NCBI RefSeq assembly: GCF_900111685.1
Contig: NZ_FOHX01000006.1
Location: 492,473 to 556,472, forward strand
From: Nonomuraea wenchangensis
GTDB lineage: Bacteria; Actinomycetota; Actinomycetes; Streptosporangiales; Streptosporangiaceae
DNA: 64,000 bases
Direction of reading: 5' to 3'
Shown here: positions 1 to 8,857 of the stretch, piece after piece
Position numbering within the stretch: position 1 is the first letter of the stretch
Layout of the letters: each line of letters starts with the position of its first letter
Position numbers and translations under genes: made by a program
Notes under the pieces: model-generated
Seen by the model: only the letters and a program-made list of their open reading frames with translations
Database searches by the model: none
What the model was told of the DNA's origin: nothing

Positions 1-1389
1 GACGGCTTCTGGCTGGCCGAGGCGGTGTGGGTGACGCACTCGGCCGGGGTCGCGCGGGCGGTGGCCGAGCTGCTGGTGGACGGGACGTCTGGGTACGACC
101 TGCACGAGTGCGATCTGGCCAGGTTCGAGCAGGCGCAGCTCTCCCCCGCCTTCGTCGAGGAGCGCGGCAAGCAGAACTTCGTCGAGGTCTACGACGTCAT
201 CCATCCGCTGCAGCCGATGGAGTCGCCGCGCCCGCTGCGCACCAGCCCGTTCCATGTGCGGCAGCGGGAGCTGGGGGCGTTCTTCCTGGAGGGGGCCGGC
301 TGGGAGCGGCCCCACTGGTTCGAGGCGAACACGCCGCTGCTGGAGGGCCTGGCGGACGAGCCGTTCCTGGGCGCGGCGCAACGGGACGCCTGGGCGAGCC
401 GCTACTGGTCGCCGACCGCCGCCGCCGAGTCGCATGCGACCAGGGAGCGCGTGGCGCTCTACGACATGACCCCGCTCAAGCGGATCGAGGTGAGCGGCCC
501 GGGGTCGGCGGCGTTCCTGCAGCGCATGACCACGAACAACGTGGACAGGAAGCCCGGCTCGGTCACCTACACCCTGCTGCTGGACGCCAGGGGCGGCATC
601 CGGTCGGACCTGACCGTGGCCCGTCTGGACGAGGAGCGCTTCCAGGTCGGCGCGAACGGCAACCTCGACCTCGACTGGCTCTCCCGGCACGCGCCGGGCG
701 GCGTGCGGGTGCGCGACATCACACCCGGCACCTGCTGCGTCGGGGTGTGGGGGCCGCGGGCGAGGGAGCTGGTGCAGCCGCTGACGGACCTGGACCTGTC
801 GAACGAGGGCTTCCGCTACTTCACCTGCAGGTCTGGATATATCGGGCACGTTCCGGTGCTGGCCCTGCGGGTGTCGTACGTCGGCGAGCTGGGCTGGGAG
901 CTCTACACCACCGCCGACATGGGGCTCAAGCTCTGGGACACCCTCTGGGCCAGGGGCCTGGCGGTGGCCGGCGGGCGGGCCGCGTTCAACAGCCTGCGGG
1001 TGGAGAAGGGCTACCGGCTGTGGGGGGTGGACATGACGAGCGAGCACAACCCGTACGAGGCGGGGCTCGCCTTCGCCGTCCGCGACGACAAGGACTTCCT
1101 CGGCCGCGACGCGCTGCGCCGCGAGGTGACCCGCAGGCTGGTCCCGCTGCTCAGCGCCGAGGTCGTCATGGGCAAGGAGCCCGTACGGCACGACGGCCAC
1201 ATTGTCGGCTACGTCACCAGCGCCGCCTACGGGCACACCGTCCAGCGCCCGATCGCCTACGCCTGGCTGCCGGCCGAGCTGGCCGTCCCCGGGACACCTG
1301 TCGACATTTCATACTTCGGCCGCCGCGTTCCCGCGGAGGTCGCCGCCGAGCCGCTGTACGACCCCGGGATGGAGAAGATCAGGCGTTGA
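1..1389 (+). CDS. Dimethylglycine/sarcosine dehydrogenase-like FAD enzyme, C-terminal part (5' end outside window)
   Basis: The frame is open from base 1, so only the last 462 residues are visible. They hold the end of the FAD oxidoreductase (DAO) domain, a linker (PRPLRTSPFHVRQ, typical of the FAO_M segment) and a full GcvT-like folate-binding domain with its C-terminal barrel (SYVGELGWELY, LRVEKGYRLWGVDMTSEHNPYEAGL). Enzymes of this build oxidatively demethylate dimethylglycine or sarcosine and pass the one-carbon unit to tetrahydrofolate. The stop codon overlaps the TTG start of soxB, so the gene belongs to the sarcosine oxidase operon. Which methylated glycine it uses cannot be told from this fragment. 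Confidence 0.85.
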   Translation, partial: DGFWLAEAVWVTHSAGVARAVAELLVDGTSGYDLHECDLARFEQAQLSPAFVEERGKQNFVEVYDVIHPLQPMESPRPLRTSPFHVRQRELGAFFLEGAGWERPHWFEANTPLLEGLADEPFLGAAQRDAWASRYWSPTAAAESHATRERVALYDMTPLKRIEVSGPGSAAFLQRMTTNNVDRKPGSVTYTLLLDARGGIRSDLTVARLDEERFQVGANGNLDLDWLSRHAPGGVRVRDITPGTCCVGVWGPRARELVQPLTDLDLSNEGFRYFTCRSGYIGHVPVLALRVSYVGELGWELYTTADMGLKLWDTLWARGLAVAGGRAAFNSLRVEKGYRLWGVDMTSEHNPYEAGLAFAVRDDKDFLGRDALRREVTRRLVPLLSAEVVMGKEPVRHDGHIVGYVTSAAYGHTVQRPIAYAWLPAELAVPGTPVDISYFGRRVPAEVAAEPLYDPGMEKIRR

Positions 1390-2600
1390 CCCGGCCCAGC
1401 ACCCACCCCGACTTCCTCTGGCGCGACCCCGACCCCCGCCCGTCCTACGACGTGGTGATCGTCGGCGGCGGCGGCCACGGCCTGGCCACCGCCTACTACC
1501 TGGCCAGGAACCACGGCCTGACCAACGTCGCCGTCCTGGAGAAGGGCTGGCTCGCCGGCGGCAACATGGCCCGCAACACCACGATCATCCGCTCCAACTA
1601 CCTGTGGGACGAGAGCGCCGCCATCTACGAGCACTCGCTCAAGCTGTGGGAGGGGCTGAGCGAGGAGCTGGACTACGACCTGCAGTTCAGCCAGCGCGGT
1701 GTGCTCAACCTGGCGCACAGCCTCAGCGACGTGCGCGAGGGCCGGCGCCGGGTCGAGGCCAACCGGCTCAACGGCGTGGACGCCGAATGGCTGGACGCCG
1801 CCGAGGTGAAGAAGTTCTGCCCGATCATCGACGTCTCCGACCGGCCCAGGCACCCGGTCATGGGCGCGACGCTGCAGCGGCGCGGCGGCATCGCCAAGCA
1901 CGACCACGTCGCGTGGGCGCTGGCCCGGCAGGCGGACGCGTACGGGATCGACCTGATCCAGGGCTGCGAGGTCACCGGCTTCGAGATCACCGGCGGCCGG
2001 GTCGCGGCCGTGCGCACCTCGCGCGGCCGGATCGCGGCGGGCAAGGTGGCGCTGGCCGCCGCCGGGCACACGTCGGTGCTGGCGGAGCTGGCCGGGTTCC
2101 GGCTGCCGCTGCAGTCGCACCCGTTGCAGGCGCTGGTGTCGGAGCTGCTGGAGCCGGTGCTCGACTGCGTGGTGATGTCGAACGCCGTCCACGTCTACGT
2201 GAGCCAGGCGCACAAGGGCGAGCTGGTCATGGGGGCGGGCATCGACGCGTACAACTCCTACGGGCAGCGCGGCGGCGTGCACGTGATCGAGGCGCAGATG
2301 GCGGCGGCGCTGGAGCTGTTCCCGATCTTCAGCCGGGTGCGCGTGCTGCGCACCTGGGCCGGCATCGTGGACGTCTCCCCCGACGCCTCCCCGATCATCG
2401 GGCGCACGCCGGTGGAGAACCTGTTCGTCAACGCGGGCTGGGGCACCGGCGGCTTCAAGGCCACCCCGGGCTCCGGCTGGGTGTACGCCGACACGATCGC
2501 GCACGGCCGCCCGCACCCGCTGGCCGAGCCGTTCGCGCTGGAGAGGTTCACCACGGGGGCGCTCATCGACGAGCACGGCGCGGCGGCGGTGGCGCACTGA
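1386..2600 (+). CDS. soxB: Sarcosine oxidase subunit beta
   Basis: 404 aa. The N-terminus carries the FAD dinucleotide fold (VVIVGGGGHGLATAYYLA, about residues 20-37), followed by the family hallmark GNMARNTTIIRSNY. The C-terminus has GWGTGGFKATPGSG. This is the catalytic flavin subunit of heterotetrameric sarcosine oxidase, which turns sarcosine into glycine, H2O2 and 5,10-methylene-THF. I chose the TTG at 1386 because it gives the usual short lead (HPDFLWRDPDPRPSYD) and overlaps the upstream stop by 3 bases. The next gene starts on the stop codon (TGATG), which suggests translational coupling. Confidence 0.93.
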   Translation: MTRPSTHPDFLWRDPDPRPSYDVVIVGGGGHGLATAYYLARNHGLTNVAVLEKGWLAGGNMARNTTIIRSNYLWDESAAIYEHSLKLWEGLSEELDYDLQFSQRGVLNLAHSLSDVREGRRRVEANRLNGVDAEWLDAAEVKKFCPIIDVSDRPRHPVMGATLQRRGGIAKHDHVAWALARQADAYGIDLIQGCEVTGFEITGGRVAAVRTSRGRIAAGKVALAAAGHTSVLAELAGFRLPLQSHPLQALVSELLEPVLDCVVMSNAVHVYVSQAHKGELVMGAGIDAYNSYGQRGGVHVIEAQMAAALELFPIFSRVRVLRTWAGIVDVSPDASPIIGRTPVENLFVNAGWGTGGFKATPGSGWVYADTIAHGRPHPLAEPFALERFTTGALIDEHGAAAVAH

Positions 2601-2833
2601 TGCTGCTCATCCCCTGCCCCTTCTGCGGCCCGCGCGACGAGACCGAGTTCCGCTACGGCGGCCAGGCCGGCATCGCCTACCCGGACGGCGAGACCACGGA
2701 CGGCGAGTGGGCCGCGTACGTCTTCATGCGCGACAACCCCAAAGGCTGGTTCCACGAGCGCTGGTTCCACGCGCACGGCTGCCGCACCTGGTTCACCGTC
2801 GAACGGCACACGGTCACGCAGGAGATCCGATGA
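2600..2833 (+). CDS. soxD: Sarcosine oxidase subunit delta
   Basis: 77 aa, normal for the family. The N-terminus MLLIPCPFCGPRDETEF supplies the two cysteines of the structural zinc site, and HGCRTWF near the C-terminus supplies further Cys/His ligands. SoxD is the small zinc subunit of heterotetrameric sarcosine oxidase. Its ATG shares one base with the soxB stop, and its own stop overlaps the soxA ATG. The gene order B-D-A is the standard one. Confidence 0.93.
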   Translation: MLLIPCPFCGPRDETEFRYGGQAGIAYPDGETTDGEWAAYVFMRDNPKGWFHERWFHAHGCRTWFTVERHTVTQEIR

Positions 2834-5800
2834 GATTCACCTTCGACGGCCACGCCTACCGGGGCGAGCCGGGTGACACGCTGGCCGCCGCGCTGCTGCG
2901 CAACGGGGTGCGCGTGGTCGGCCGCAGCGTGGAGCTGGGCCGCCCGCGCGGCGTCTTCACCGCCGGCCCCGAGGAGCCGAACGCGCTGGTCCGCGTGGGC
3001 CCCGACCCCATGCTCGCGGCCACCACGGTCGAGCTGTACGACGGGCTGGAGGCGTGGAGCCTGCGCGGCAAGGGCCGCGTCGACCCGGACGCGCGGGACG
3101 AGCGCCGCTGCGACAAGGGCTACCTGCACTGCGACGTGCTCGTGGTCGGCGGCGGCCCGGCCGGGCTGGCGGCCACGGTGGCCGCCGGGCGGGCGGGCGC
3201 TCGGGTGATCCTGCTGGACGACCAGCCTCGGCTCGGCGGCGACCTGCTGAACAGCCGGGTCACGCTGGACGGCCGGCCCGCCCTGGAGTGGGTGGACGGC
3301 CTGGAGCTGCCCGCCCGCGTGCTGACCAGGACCACCGCCGTCGGCTACTACGACCACAACTACGTGGTGGCCGTGGAGCAGCGGCCACACGGCGAGCGGC
3401 TGTGGCACATCAGGGCGCGGCGGGTGGTGCTGGCGACGGGCGCGCACGAACGCTCGCTCGCCTTCCCCGGCAACGACCGGCCCGGGGTGATGCTGGCCTC
3501 TGCCGCCCGCGCGTACGCCAACCGCTACGGCGTGCGGCCCGGACGGCGGGCGGTGGTGTTCGCCTGCGCGGACTCCGGCTACGAGGCCGCCCGCGACCTG
3601 GCGGACGCCGGGGTGGAGGTGCTGGCGATCGTGGACCCGCGGCCCGATCCGCCGCCGGTGGAGGGGGTGGAGGTGCTGGCCGGGCAGGTCGTCACGGGCA
3701 CCTCCGGCGACGCCGACGGCGTGCTGAACGGCGTACGGGCAGGTGACCGGGACTTCGCGTGCGACCTGCTGGCCGTCGCGGGCGGCTGGAACCCGGCGGT
3801 GCAGCTGTTCAGCCAGTCCCAGGGCCGGCTCCGCTACGACGAGGAGCTGCTGGCCTTCGTGCCGGGCACGTCCGCGCAGGCCGAGCGGTCGGCCGGAGCC
3901 TGCCGCGGGCTCTACGGCACGAGCGAGGCCATCGCCGACGGCTACGCGGCCGGGGCCGAGGCGGCCGGGCAGTCCGGGCTTTCCGGGCACGGGCCGCGCG
4001 TCCCCGAGGACGACCGGCGGCCCCCGCGCCCGCCGGCGGCCGTCTGGTCCGTGACCGGTCCTTCATCGGAGCCCGCCTTCGCCGACCTGCACCGGGACGT
4101 GACCGTGGCCGACCTGGCGCGGGCCACCGGGGCCGGGCTGCGTTCCGTGGAGCACGTCAAGCGTTACACGACCGCGGGCACCGGCGCCGACCAGGGCAAG
4201 ACCTCGGGCGCGGTGGTCGTGGGCGTGATGGCCGCCCTGCTGGGCGCGCAGCCGGGGCAGGTGGGGACGACGACGTTCCGGCCGCCGTACACGCCGGTGT
4301 CCTTCGCCACGCTGGCCGGGCGCGACCGCGGCGAGCTGTCCGACCCGGTCAGGACCACGGCCATGCACGACGCGCACGTCGCGCGCGGGGCCGTGTTCGA
4401 GGACGTCGGCCAGTGGAAGCGCCCCTGGTACTTCCCGCGCGCGGGCGAGACGATGGCGGCGGCCGTGCGGCGCGAGTGCGAGGCCGCGCGCACCGGCGTC
4501 GCCGCCATGGACGCCTCCACGCTCGGCAAGATCGACATCCGGGGCGCGGACGCGGGCGCCTTCCTCGACCGGATCTACACGAACGTCTACTCCACGCTGC
4601 CCGTCGGCGCCTGCCGCTACGGGCTGATGTGCGGCGCGGACGGCATGGTGTTCGACGACGGCACGACGACCCGGCTGGCCGAGACGCACTATTTCATGAC
4701 CACGACGACCGGCAACGCCGCCACCGTGCTCGACTGGCTGGAGGAGTGGCACCAGACCGAGTGGCCGGAGCTGGAGGTGTCGTTCACCTCGGTGACCGAC
4801 CATTGGGCCACGGTCGCGGTGGCCGGGCCGCGGGCCCGCGAGGTGATCGCCGCCGTCGCGCCCGGCGCGGTGGACCTGGCGTTCATGCGCTACGCGGAGA
4901 CCGACGTGCTCGGGATGCCGGGGCGGGTGTTCAGGATCAGCTTCTCGGGCGAGCTGGCATACGAGGTGAACGTGCCCTGGCGGCACGGCCGCGCGCTGTG
5001 GGAGGCGGTGCTCGACCTGGGCGCGGTGCCGTACGGGACCGAGACCATGCACGTGCTGCGCGCCGAGAAGGGCTTCGCCATCGTCGGCCAGGACACCGAC
5101 GGCACCGTGACGCCGCAGGACCTCGGCATGTCGTGGATCGTCTCCTCCCGCAAGCCCGACTTCGTCGGCAAACGCTCCCACGCCCGCCCGGACACCGCCC
5201 GCGCCGGCCGTAAGCGCCTGGTCGGCCTGCTGCCCGACGATCCGGCGGCGCTCGTCCCCGAGGGCGCGCAGCTCACCTCCGGCGAGGGGACGCCGGCGCT
5301 GGGGCACGTCACCTCCGGCTACGCGAGCGCGGCGCTCGGCCGCTCCTTCGCGCTCGCCCTGGTCAGGGAGGCCGAGCCGGGCGACCGGCTCACCGCCGTG
5401 TGCGGCGGCGAGGCCCATCCGGTCACCGTCTGCTCCCCCGTCTTCCTCGATCCGGGCAACGACCGCCGCGACGGCCTGCCGCTGACCGTGGAGGTGGGCC
5501 CCTACCAGGGGGAGCCGTGGCCCGCCGAGAGCCCGGCCGCCGCGTTCGCCGCCCGCTTCCAGGCGGCGAGCACCCCGGCCGCGCGGCTGCGGGAGATCGC
5601 CTTCGAGCCCATGTGGGAGGTGCGGGGGGCGGACCCGGGGATGGGCCTCGCGCTCGGCCCGTCCTGGTGGCTCGTCACGGGGAACGTCCCTCCCGGCCCG
5701 GAATGGGTGGACGTGTCGGACCAGCGGACGGTCCTGGAGCTGTCCGGCCCCGCGGCCGAGGAGATCCTTATCACCGGCTGCCCTCTCGACCTGCATCCGT

Positions 5801-5955
5801 CGGTGTTCCCCGGCCATGCCCAGACCTTCCTGGGGCGGGCGTCCGTGCTGCTGGAGCGGCGGGCCCCGGACAACTACCGGGTTTATGTGCGGTCGTCTTT
5901 CACCCGTTATCTCGCAGAGTGGCTACTTGACGCTCTTGGGGGAATCTATCCCTAA
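2830..5955 (+). CDS. soxA: Sarcosine oxidase subunit alpha with a fused gamma-subunit domain
   Basis: 1041 aa from the ATG that overlaps the soxD stop. Residues 1-90 resemble the alpha-subunit N-terminal [2Fe-2S]-ferredoxin-like segment. A dinucleotide fold follows at about 103 (VLVVGGGPAGLAA), then GcvT domains from about 510 to 890. Alpha normally ends just after a segment like HPVTVCSPVFLDPGNDRRDG (near 870). Here the frame continues from about 900 to 1041 with features of the separate gamma subunit SoxG (DQRTVLELSGPAAEEIL, CPLDLHPSVF, YVRSSFTRYLAEWL). No soxG gene follows. I read this as a natural alpha-gamma fusion. Domain calls are from motif recognition only. Confidence 0.88.
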   Translation: MRFTFDGHAYRGEPGDTLAAALLRNGVRVVGRSVELGRPRGVFTAGPEEPNALVRVGPDPMLAATTVELYDGLEAWSLRGKGRVDPDARDERRCDKGYLHCDVLVVGGGPAGLAATVAAGRAGARVILLDDQPRLGGDLLNSRVTLDGRPALEWVDGLELPARVLTRTTAVGYYDHNYVVAVEQRPHGERLWHIRARRVVLATGAHERSLAFPGNDRPGVMLASAARAYANRYGVRPGRRAVVFACADSGYEAARDLADAGVEVLAIVDPRPDPPPVEGVEVLAGQVVTGTSGDADGVLNGVRAGDRDFACDLLAVAGGWNPAVQLFSQSQGRLRYDEELLAFVPGTSAQAERSAGACRGLYGTSEAIADGYAAGAEAAGQSGLSGHGPRVPEDDRRPPRPPAAVWSVTGPSSEPAFADLHRDVTVADLARATGAGLRSVEHVKRYTTAGTGADQGKTSGAVVVGVMAALLGAQPGQVGTTTFRPPYTPVSFATLAGRDRGELSDPVRTTAMHDAHVARGAVFEDVGQWKRPWYFPRAGETMAAAVRRECEAARTGVAAMDASTLGKIDIRGADAGAFLDRIYTNVYSTLPVGACRYGLMCGADGMVFDDGTTTRLAETHYFMTTTTGNAATVLDWLEEWHQTEWPELEVSFTSVTDHWATVAVAGPRAREVIAAVAPGAVDLAFMRYAETDVLGMPGRVFRISFSGELAYEVNVPWRHGRALWEAVLDLGAVPYGTETMHVLRAEKGFAIVGQDTDGTVTPQDLGMSWIVSSRKPDFVGKRSHARPDTARAGRKRLVGLLPDDPAALVPEGAQLTSGEGTPALGHVTSGYASAALGRSFALALVREAEPGDRLTAVCGGEAHPVTVCSPVFLDPGNDRRDGLPLTVEVGPYQGEPWPAESPAAAFAARFQAASTPAARLREIAFEPMWEVRGADPGMGLALGPSWWLVTGNVPPGPEWVDVSDQRTVLELSGPAAEEILITGCPLDLHPSVFPGHAQTFLGRASVLLERRAPDNYRVYVRSSFTRYLAEWLLDALGGIYP

Positions 5956-5988
5956 GCTTTACGAAAACTGGAGCTTCGGGAGTTCGAC

Positions 5989-6669
5989 GTGCGCGTACGG
6001 GCGTTGGTGGCGGGTCTGTCCACGGTTGCGGTGCTGGCGACAGGCTGCGGCGGGCTGGAGGCCCAGCTCTCCACCGGCGACTCCGACAAGGCGTCCAAGC
6101 CCGACAAGGGCTCGATCTCCGACGCCCGCAAGAAGCTCGCCAAGCTCCAGGTCAAGGGCCGCGCCCCGCGCACCGGCTTCGACCGCGACGAGTTCGGCCC
6201 CTCCTGGGCCGACGTCGACCGCAACGGCTGCGACACCCGCAACGACATCCTCAAGCGCGACCTGGAGGACGAGACCTTCAAGCCCGGCACGCACGACTGC
6301 ATCGTGCTGACCGGCACGCTGAAGGACCCCTACAGCGGGAAGACGATCAAGTTCAAGCGCGGCCAGGACACCAGCACGGCCGTCCAGATCGACCATCTCA
6401 TCCCGCTCTCGGACGCCTGGCAGAAGGGCGCCCAGCAGTGGTCGGCCACCAAGCGCAAGGAGTTCGCGAACGACCCGCTGAACCTCCAGGCCACGGACGG
6501 CCCGCTGAACGGCCAGAAGAGCGACTCCGACGCCGCCACCTGGCTGCCGCCGCTCAAGTCCTACCGCTGCACGTACATCGCCCGGCAGATCGACGTCAAG
6601 GCGAAGTACGACGTCTGGGTCACCGCCGCCGAGAAGTCGGCCATGGAGACCATCCTCGACGGCTGCTGA
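5989..6669 (+). CDS. Secreted HNH (DUF1524-type) nuclease-like lipoprotein
   Basis: 226 aa. A short basic N-terminus, a hydrophobic stretch and the lipobox VLATGC near residue 20 predict a lipoprotein attached outside the membrane. The C-terminal half has the HNH-like motif of this actinobacterial family: QIDHLIPLSDAW, then NDPLNLQATDGPLNGQKSD (His and Asn of the motif). Four cysteines could form disulfides. I chose the GTG at 5989, which has a GGGAG a few bases upstream. Substrate and role are unknown; extracellular DNA degradation is the family-level guess. The gene is monocistronic and convergent with the next one. Confidence 0.8.
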   Translation: MRVRALVAGLSTVAVLATGCGGLEAQLSTGDSDKASKPDKGSISDARKKLAKLQVKGRAPRTGFDRDEFGPSWADVDRNGCDTRNDILKRDLEDETFKPGTHDCIVLTGTLKDPYSGKTIKFKRGQDTSTAVQIDHLIPLSDAWQKGAQQWSATKRKEFANDPLNLQATDGPLNGQKSDSDAATWLPPLKSYRCTYIARQIDVKAKYDVWVTAAEKSAMETILDGC

Positions 6670-6679
6670 CCTGGAAGGA

Positions 6680-6708
6680 GGCGGGCAGCCGGTCGCCGGC
6701 CGCCCGCC
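6680..6708. terminator. Bidirectional terminator candidate
   Basis: A 7-bp GC stem (GGCGGGC / GCCCGCC) encloses a GC-rich 15-base loop that can itself pair. It lies between the convergent stops at 6669 and 6715. There is no U-tract, which is common in high-GC actinobacteria. Confidence 0.5.
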
Positions 6709-6714
6709 GCCTGA

Positions 6715-8733
6715 TCACCTGACGGTCACCTCGCGCCAGTCGCTCCAGGCGTCAGCGCCGCCCGTGCCGGTGACACGGAAGCGCCACCTGAGCTCCTGTC
6801 CGGCACGCAGCCGGCTCTTCGGGATCTGCACGGTCACCAGCGAGTCGCCCGCGGCGGCCGTGGCCCGGCCGGACCAGATCGCACGCTCGGTCCTGGCCTT
6901 GCCGCCCTGCTTGCCTGCCATGGGCGACCGGGCGAGCTGCACCTCCACCGTCGGCTGGCCGGAACGGCCGGGCGCGACCCAGGTGGTCACGTGCGGGACG
7001 CCGGTCACGGTCAGCTTTCCGATGCTCGTGCCGGTGGCGGGCGCGCTCATCCGCCGCGCCGCCGTCGCGGCCTGCGCCGGAGCGCCGATCGCGGTGTTCA
7101 TGTCGGACTGGATCTCGGCCGCGGTCTGCGGACGGTTGTAGACGCGCACCTCGTCGATGAGGCCCTTGAAGAACTCGCCCCAGAGGTTGTTGCCGCCGAT
7201 GCGCACGTCGCCACCGTCGTCGATGATGTCGCCGCCGACGGCGGACTGGGACACCTGGACGCCGTTCACGTACAGGCGGTTGACCTCGCCGTCATAGGTC
7301 GAGGCCAGGTGGCTCCACTGGTTCAGCGGCAGGGTGGTGGTCCTGACGGCGCCGCCCTCGCCCATCTCGGTCATCACCCAGCCCGAGGGGCCGGTGCTGG
7401 TGGAGGCGTACAGGCCGTAGGAGCCGCCGAACTCGTGCTCCTTCAGCAGCACCGTGCGCCAGGAGCCGCCCGAGGCCGTGGGCCGCACCCATGCCGAGAC
7501 CGTCACGCCCGAGCTCAGGGTCAGGGACGTGGAGTGCGGGACGGTGACCCAGCTGAACGAGCCGTTGAAGGACAGGGCCCCGCCGTACCTGCCGGTCGCC
7601 CAGGTGGTGTCCGCGGCGGCGCCCGTGTTGCCGCGCCCGGAGGAGTCGTTGACGGTGGTGCCGGAGCCCTCGTTCATCCCGTAGGCCGCCACGAGGCCGG
7701 GCGGCGTCGGGGTGGGGGTGGGGGTCGGCGTGGGGGTGACGGTCGGGGTCGGCGTGTCCGTGGGGGTGGGAGTCGGCGTGTCCGTCGGAGTCGGGGTGTC
7801 CGTCGGAGTCGGGGTATCTGTCGGGGTCGGAGTGTCCGTCGGCGTCGGAGTGTCCGTCGGCGTCGGTGTCGGCGTCGGGGTCGGTGTGTCCGTGGGGGTG
7901 GGGGTGGGGGTCTGGGTGGGGGTCGGGGTCGGGGCCACGGTGATCGGGGTGGCCATGTCGCTCTGGATCTCGCTCGCGCTCTGCGCGCGGTTGTAGATCC
8001 GCACCTCGTCGATCAGGCCCTTGAAGAACTCGCCCCAGACGTTGTTCCCGCCGATCCGCAGGTCACTGCCGTCGTCGGCGAGGCTGCCGGTCATCGGCGT
8101 CTGAGTGACCTGCCGGCCGTTGACGAACAATCGCAGCGCGGTGTTGTCGTAGGTGACCGCGAGATGGCTCCAGGTGTTCACCGCCAGCGGGGACCCGCCG
8201 TAGGCGGTGGTCCAACTGCTGGCGGAGGTCTGCGCCCAGCCGGTCGGGAGCGACCCCTCGGCCGAGGCGTACAGGCCGTAGGCCAGTCCCTCGCCGCCGA
8301 GTTCCTTGGCGGCCACGCTCCGCCAGGAGGCCACGGTGGACGGCCTGACCCAGGCCGACAGTGTCATGCCGGTCCTCAGACGCAGCGATGTGGCGTGCGG
8401 GACGGTGACCCAGCTGAAGGAGCCGTCGAAGGACAGCGCTTGGCCGTACTTGCCGCCGGCCCAGCTCGTGCTCTCCGCCTCGCCTGCGTTGCCCAGGCCC
8501 GAGGAGTCGGACACGGTCGTGCCCGTCCCCTCGTTCATCCCGTACGCGGCCACGAGCCCCGTCGTGTTCAGCTGCGACGTCGTGCTCGCCATGGAGGACA
8601 TCGGGGTGAAGATCGATTGCGCGGCCGCGGTGGCGGCCATCAGTGAGAGCGGCAGCGCCAGCGCGCTGACGAGAGCGATGCGGCGCCGCCGCGTCCGGGG
8701 GTCCGTCCCCGGGAGTAATCGTCGTGTAGTCAC
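6715..8733 (-). CDS. Secreted protein with two LamG/concanavalin-like domains joined by a Pro-Thr linker
   Basis: 672 aa from the GTG at 8733, which has AAAGG five bases upstream; an in-frame TTG at 8760 is the alternative. A basic N-region and hydrophobic stretch (ALVSALALPLSLMAATAAAQS) form a signal peptide. Two LamG-like jelly rolls, at about 55-262 and 345-548, are internal duplicates: both start VAAYGMNEG.GTTV.DSSG and both contain SFSWVTVPH. A linker of PT, DT and QT repeats (about 266-343) separates them, and a basic beta-rich C-terminal domain follows. Such proteins usually bind carbohydrate. No catalytic domain is visible. Confidence 0.82.
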   Translation of the reverse strand: MTTRRLLPGTDPRTRRRRIALVSALALPLSLMAATAAAQSIFTPMSSMASTTSQLNTTGLVAAYGMNEGTGTTVSDSSGLGNAGEAESTSWAGGKYGQALSFDGSFSWVTVPHATSLRLRTGMTLSAWVRPSTVASWRSVAAKELGGEGLAYGLYASAEGSLPTGWAQTSASSWTTAYGGSPLAVNTWSHLAVTYDNTALRLFVNGRQVTQTPMTGSLADDGSDLRIGGNNVWGEFFKGLIDEVRIYNRAQSASEIQSDMATPITVAPTPTPTQTPTPTPTDTPTPTPTPTPTDTPTPTDTPTPTDTPTPTDTPTPTDTPTPTPTDTPTPTVTPTPTPTPTPTPPGLVAAYGMNEGSGTTVNDSSGRGNTGAAADTTWATGRYGGALSFNGSFSWVTVPHSTSLTLSSGVTVSAWVRPTASGGSWRTVLLKEHEFGGSYGLYASTSTGPSGWVMTEMGEGGAVRTTTLPLNQWSHLASTYDGEVNRLYVNGVQVSQSAVGGDIIDDGGDVRIGGNNLWGEFFKGLIDEVRVYNRPQTAAEIQSDMNTAIGAPAQAATAARRMSAPATGTSIGKLTVTGVPHVTTWVAPGRSGQPTVEVQLARSPMAGKQGGKARTERAIWSGRATAAAGDSLVTVQIPKSRLRAGQELRWRFRVTGTGGADAWSDWREVTVR
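7704..7938. repeat. Pro-Thr coding repeat tract
   Basis: About 235 bp of 6-bp-based repeats (GGCGTC/GGGGTC/GTCGGG variants; the longer unit encodes TDTPTP) code for the linker of the LamG protein. The period keeps the reading frame, so length changes by slippage would alter linker length without breaking the protein. Confidence 0.85.
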
Positions 8734-8857
8734 TCCGGCCTTTCTGAAAATCGCGGGCAAAACGCAGCGATCATCACACAGGCCGGACTGACAGTAAAGA
8801 TCGTTTTCAGTAAGGGGAAAGCTCGGCTCCGTTAGCGAACGCGCCGGTCAGAGCCCC

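Noticed and set aside
27..1385. Open frame upstream of soxB as part of SoxB
   Set aside because: It is out of frame with the partial dehydrogenase and reads as Arg/Gly-rich noise; SoxB homology starts just after the TTG at 1386.
1257..2597. Long antisense frames opposite sox, gudD, lhr and ftsK genes
   Set aside because: They are mirror frames of GC-rich coding DNA: Arg/Ala/Gly-rich, without family motifs or ribosome sites.
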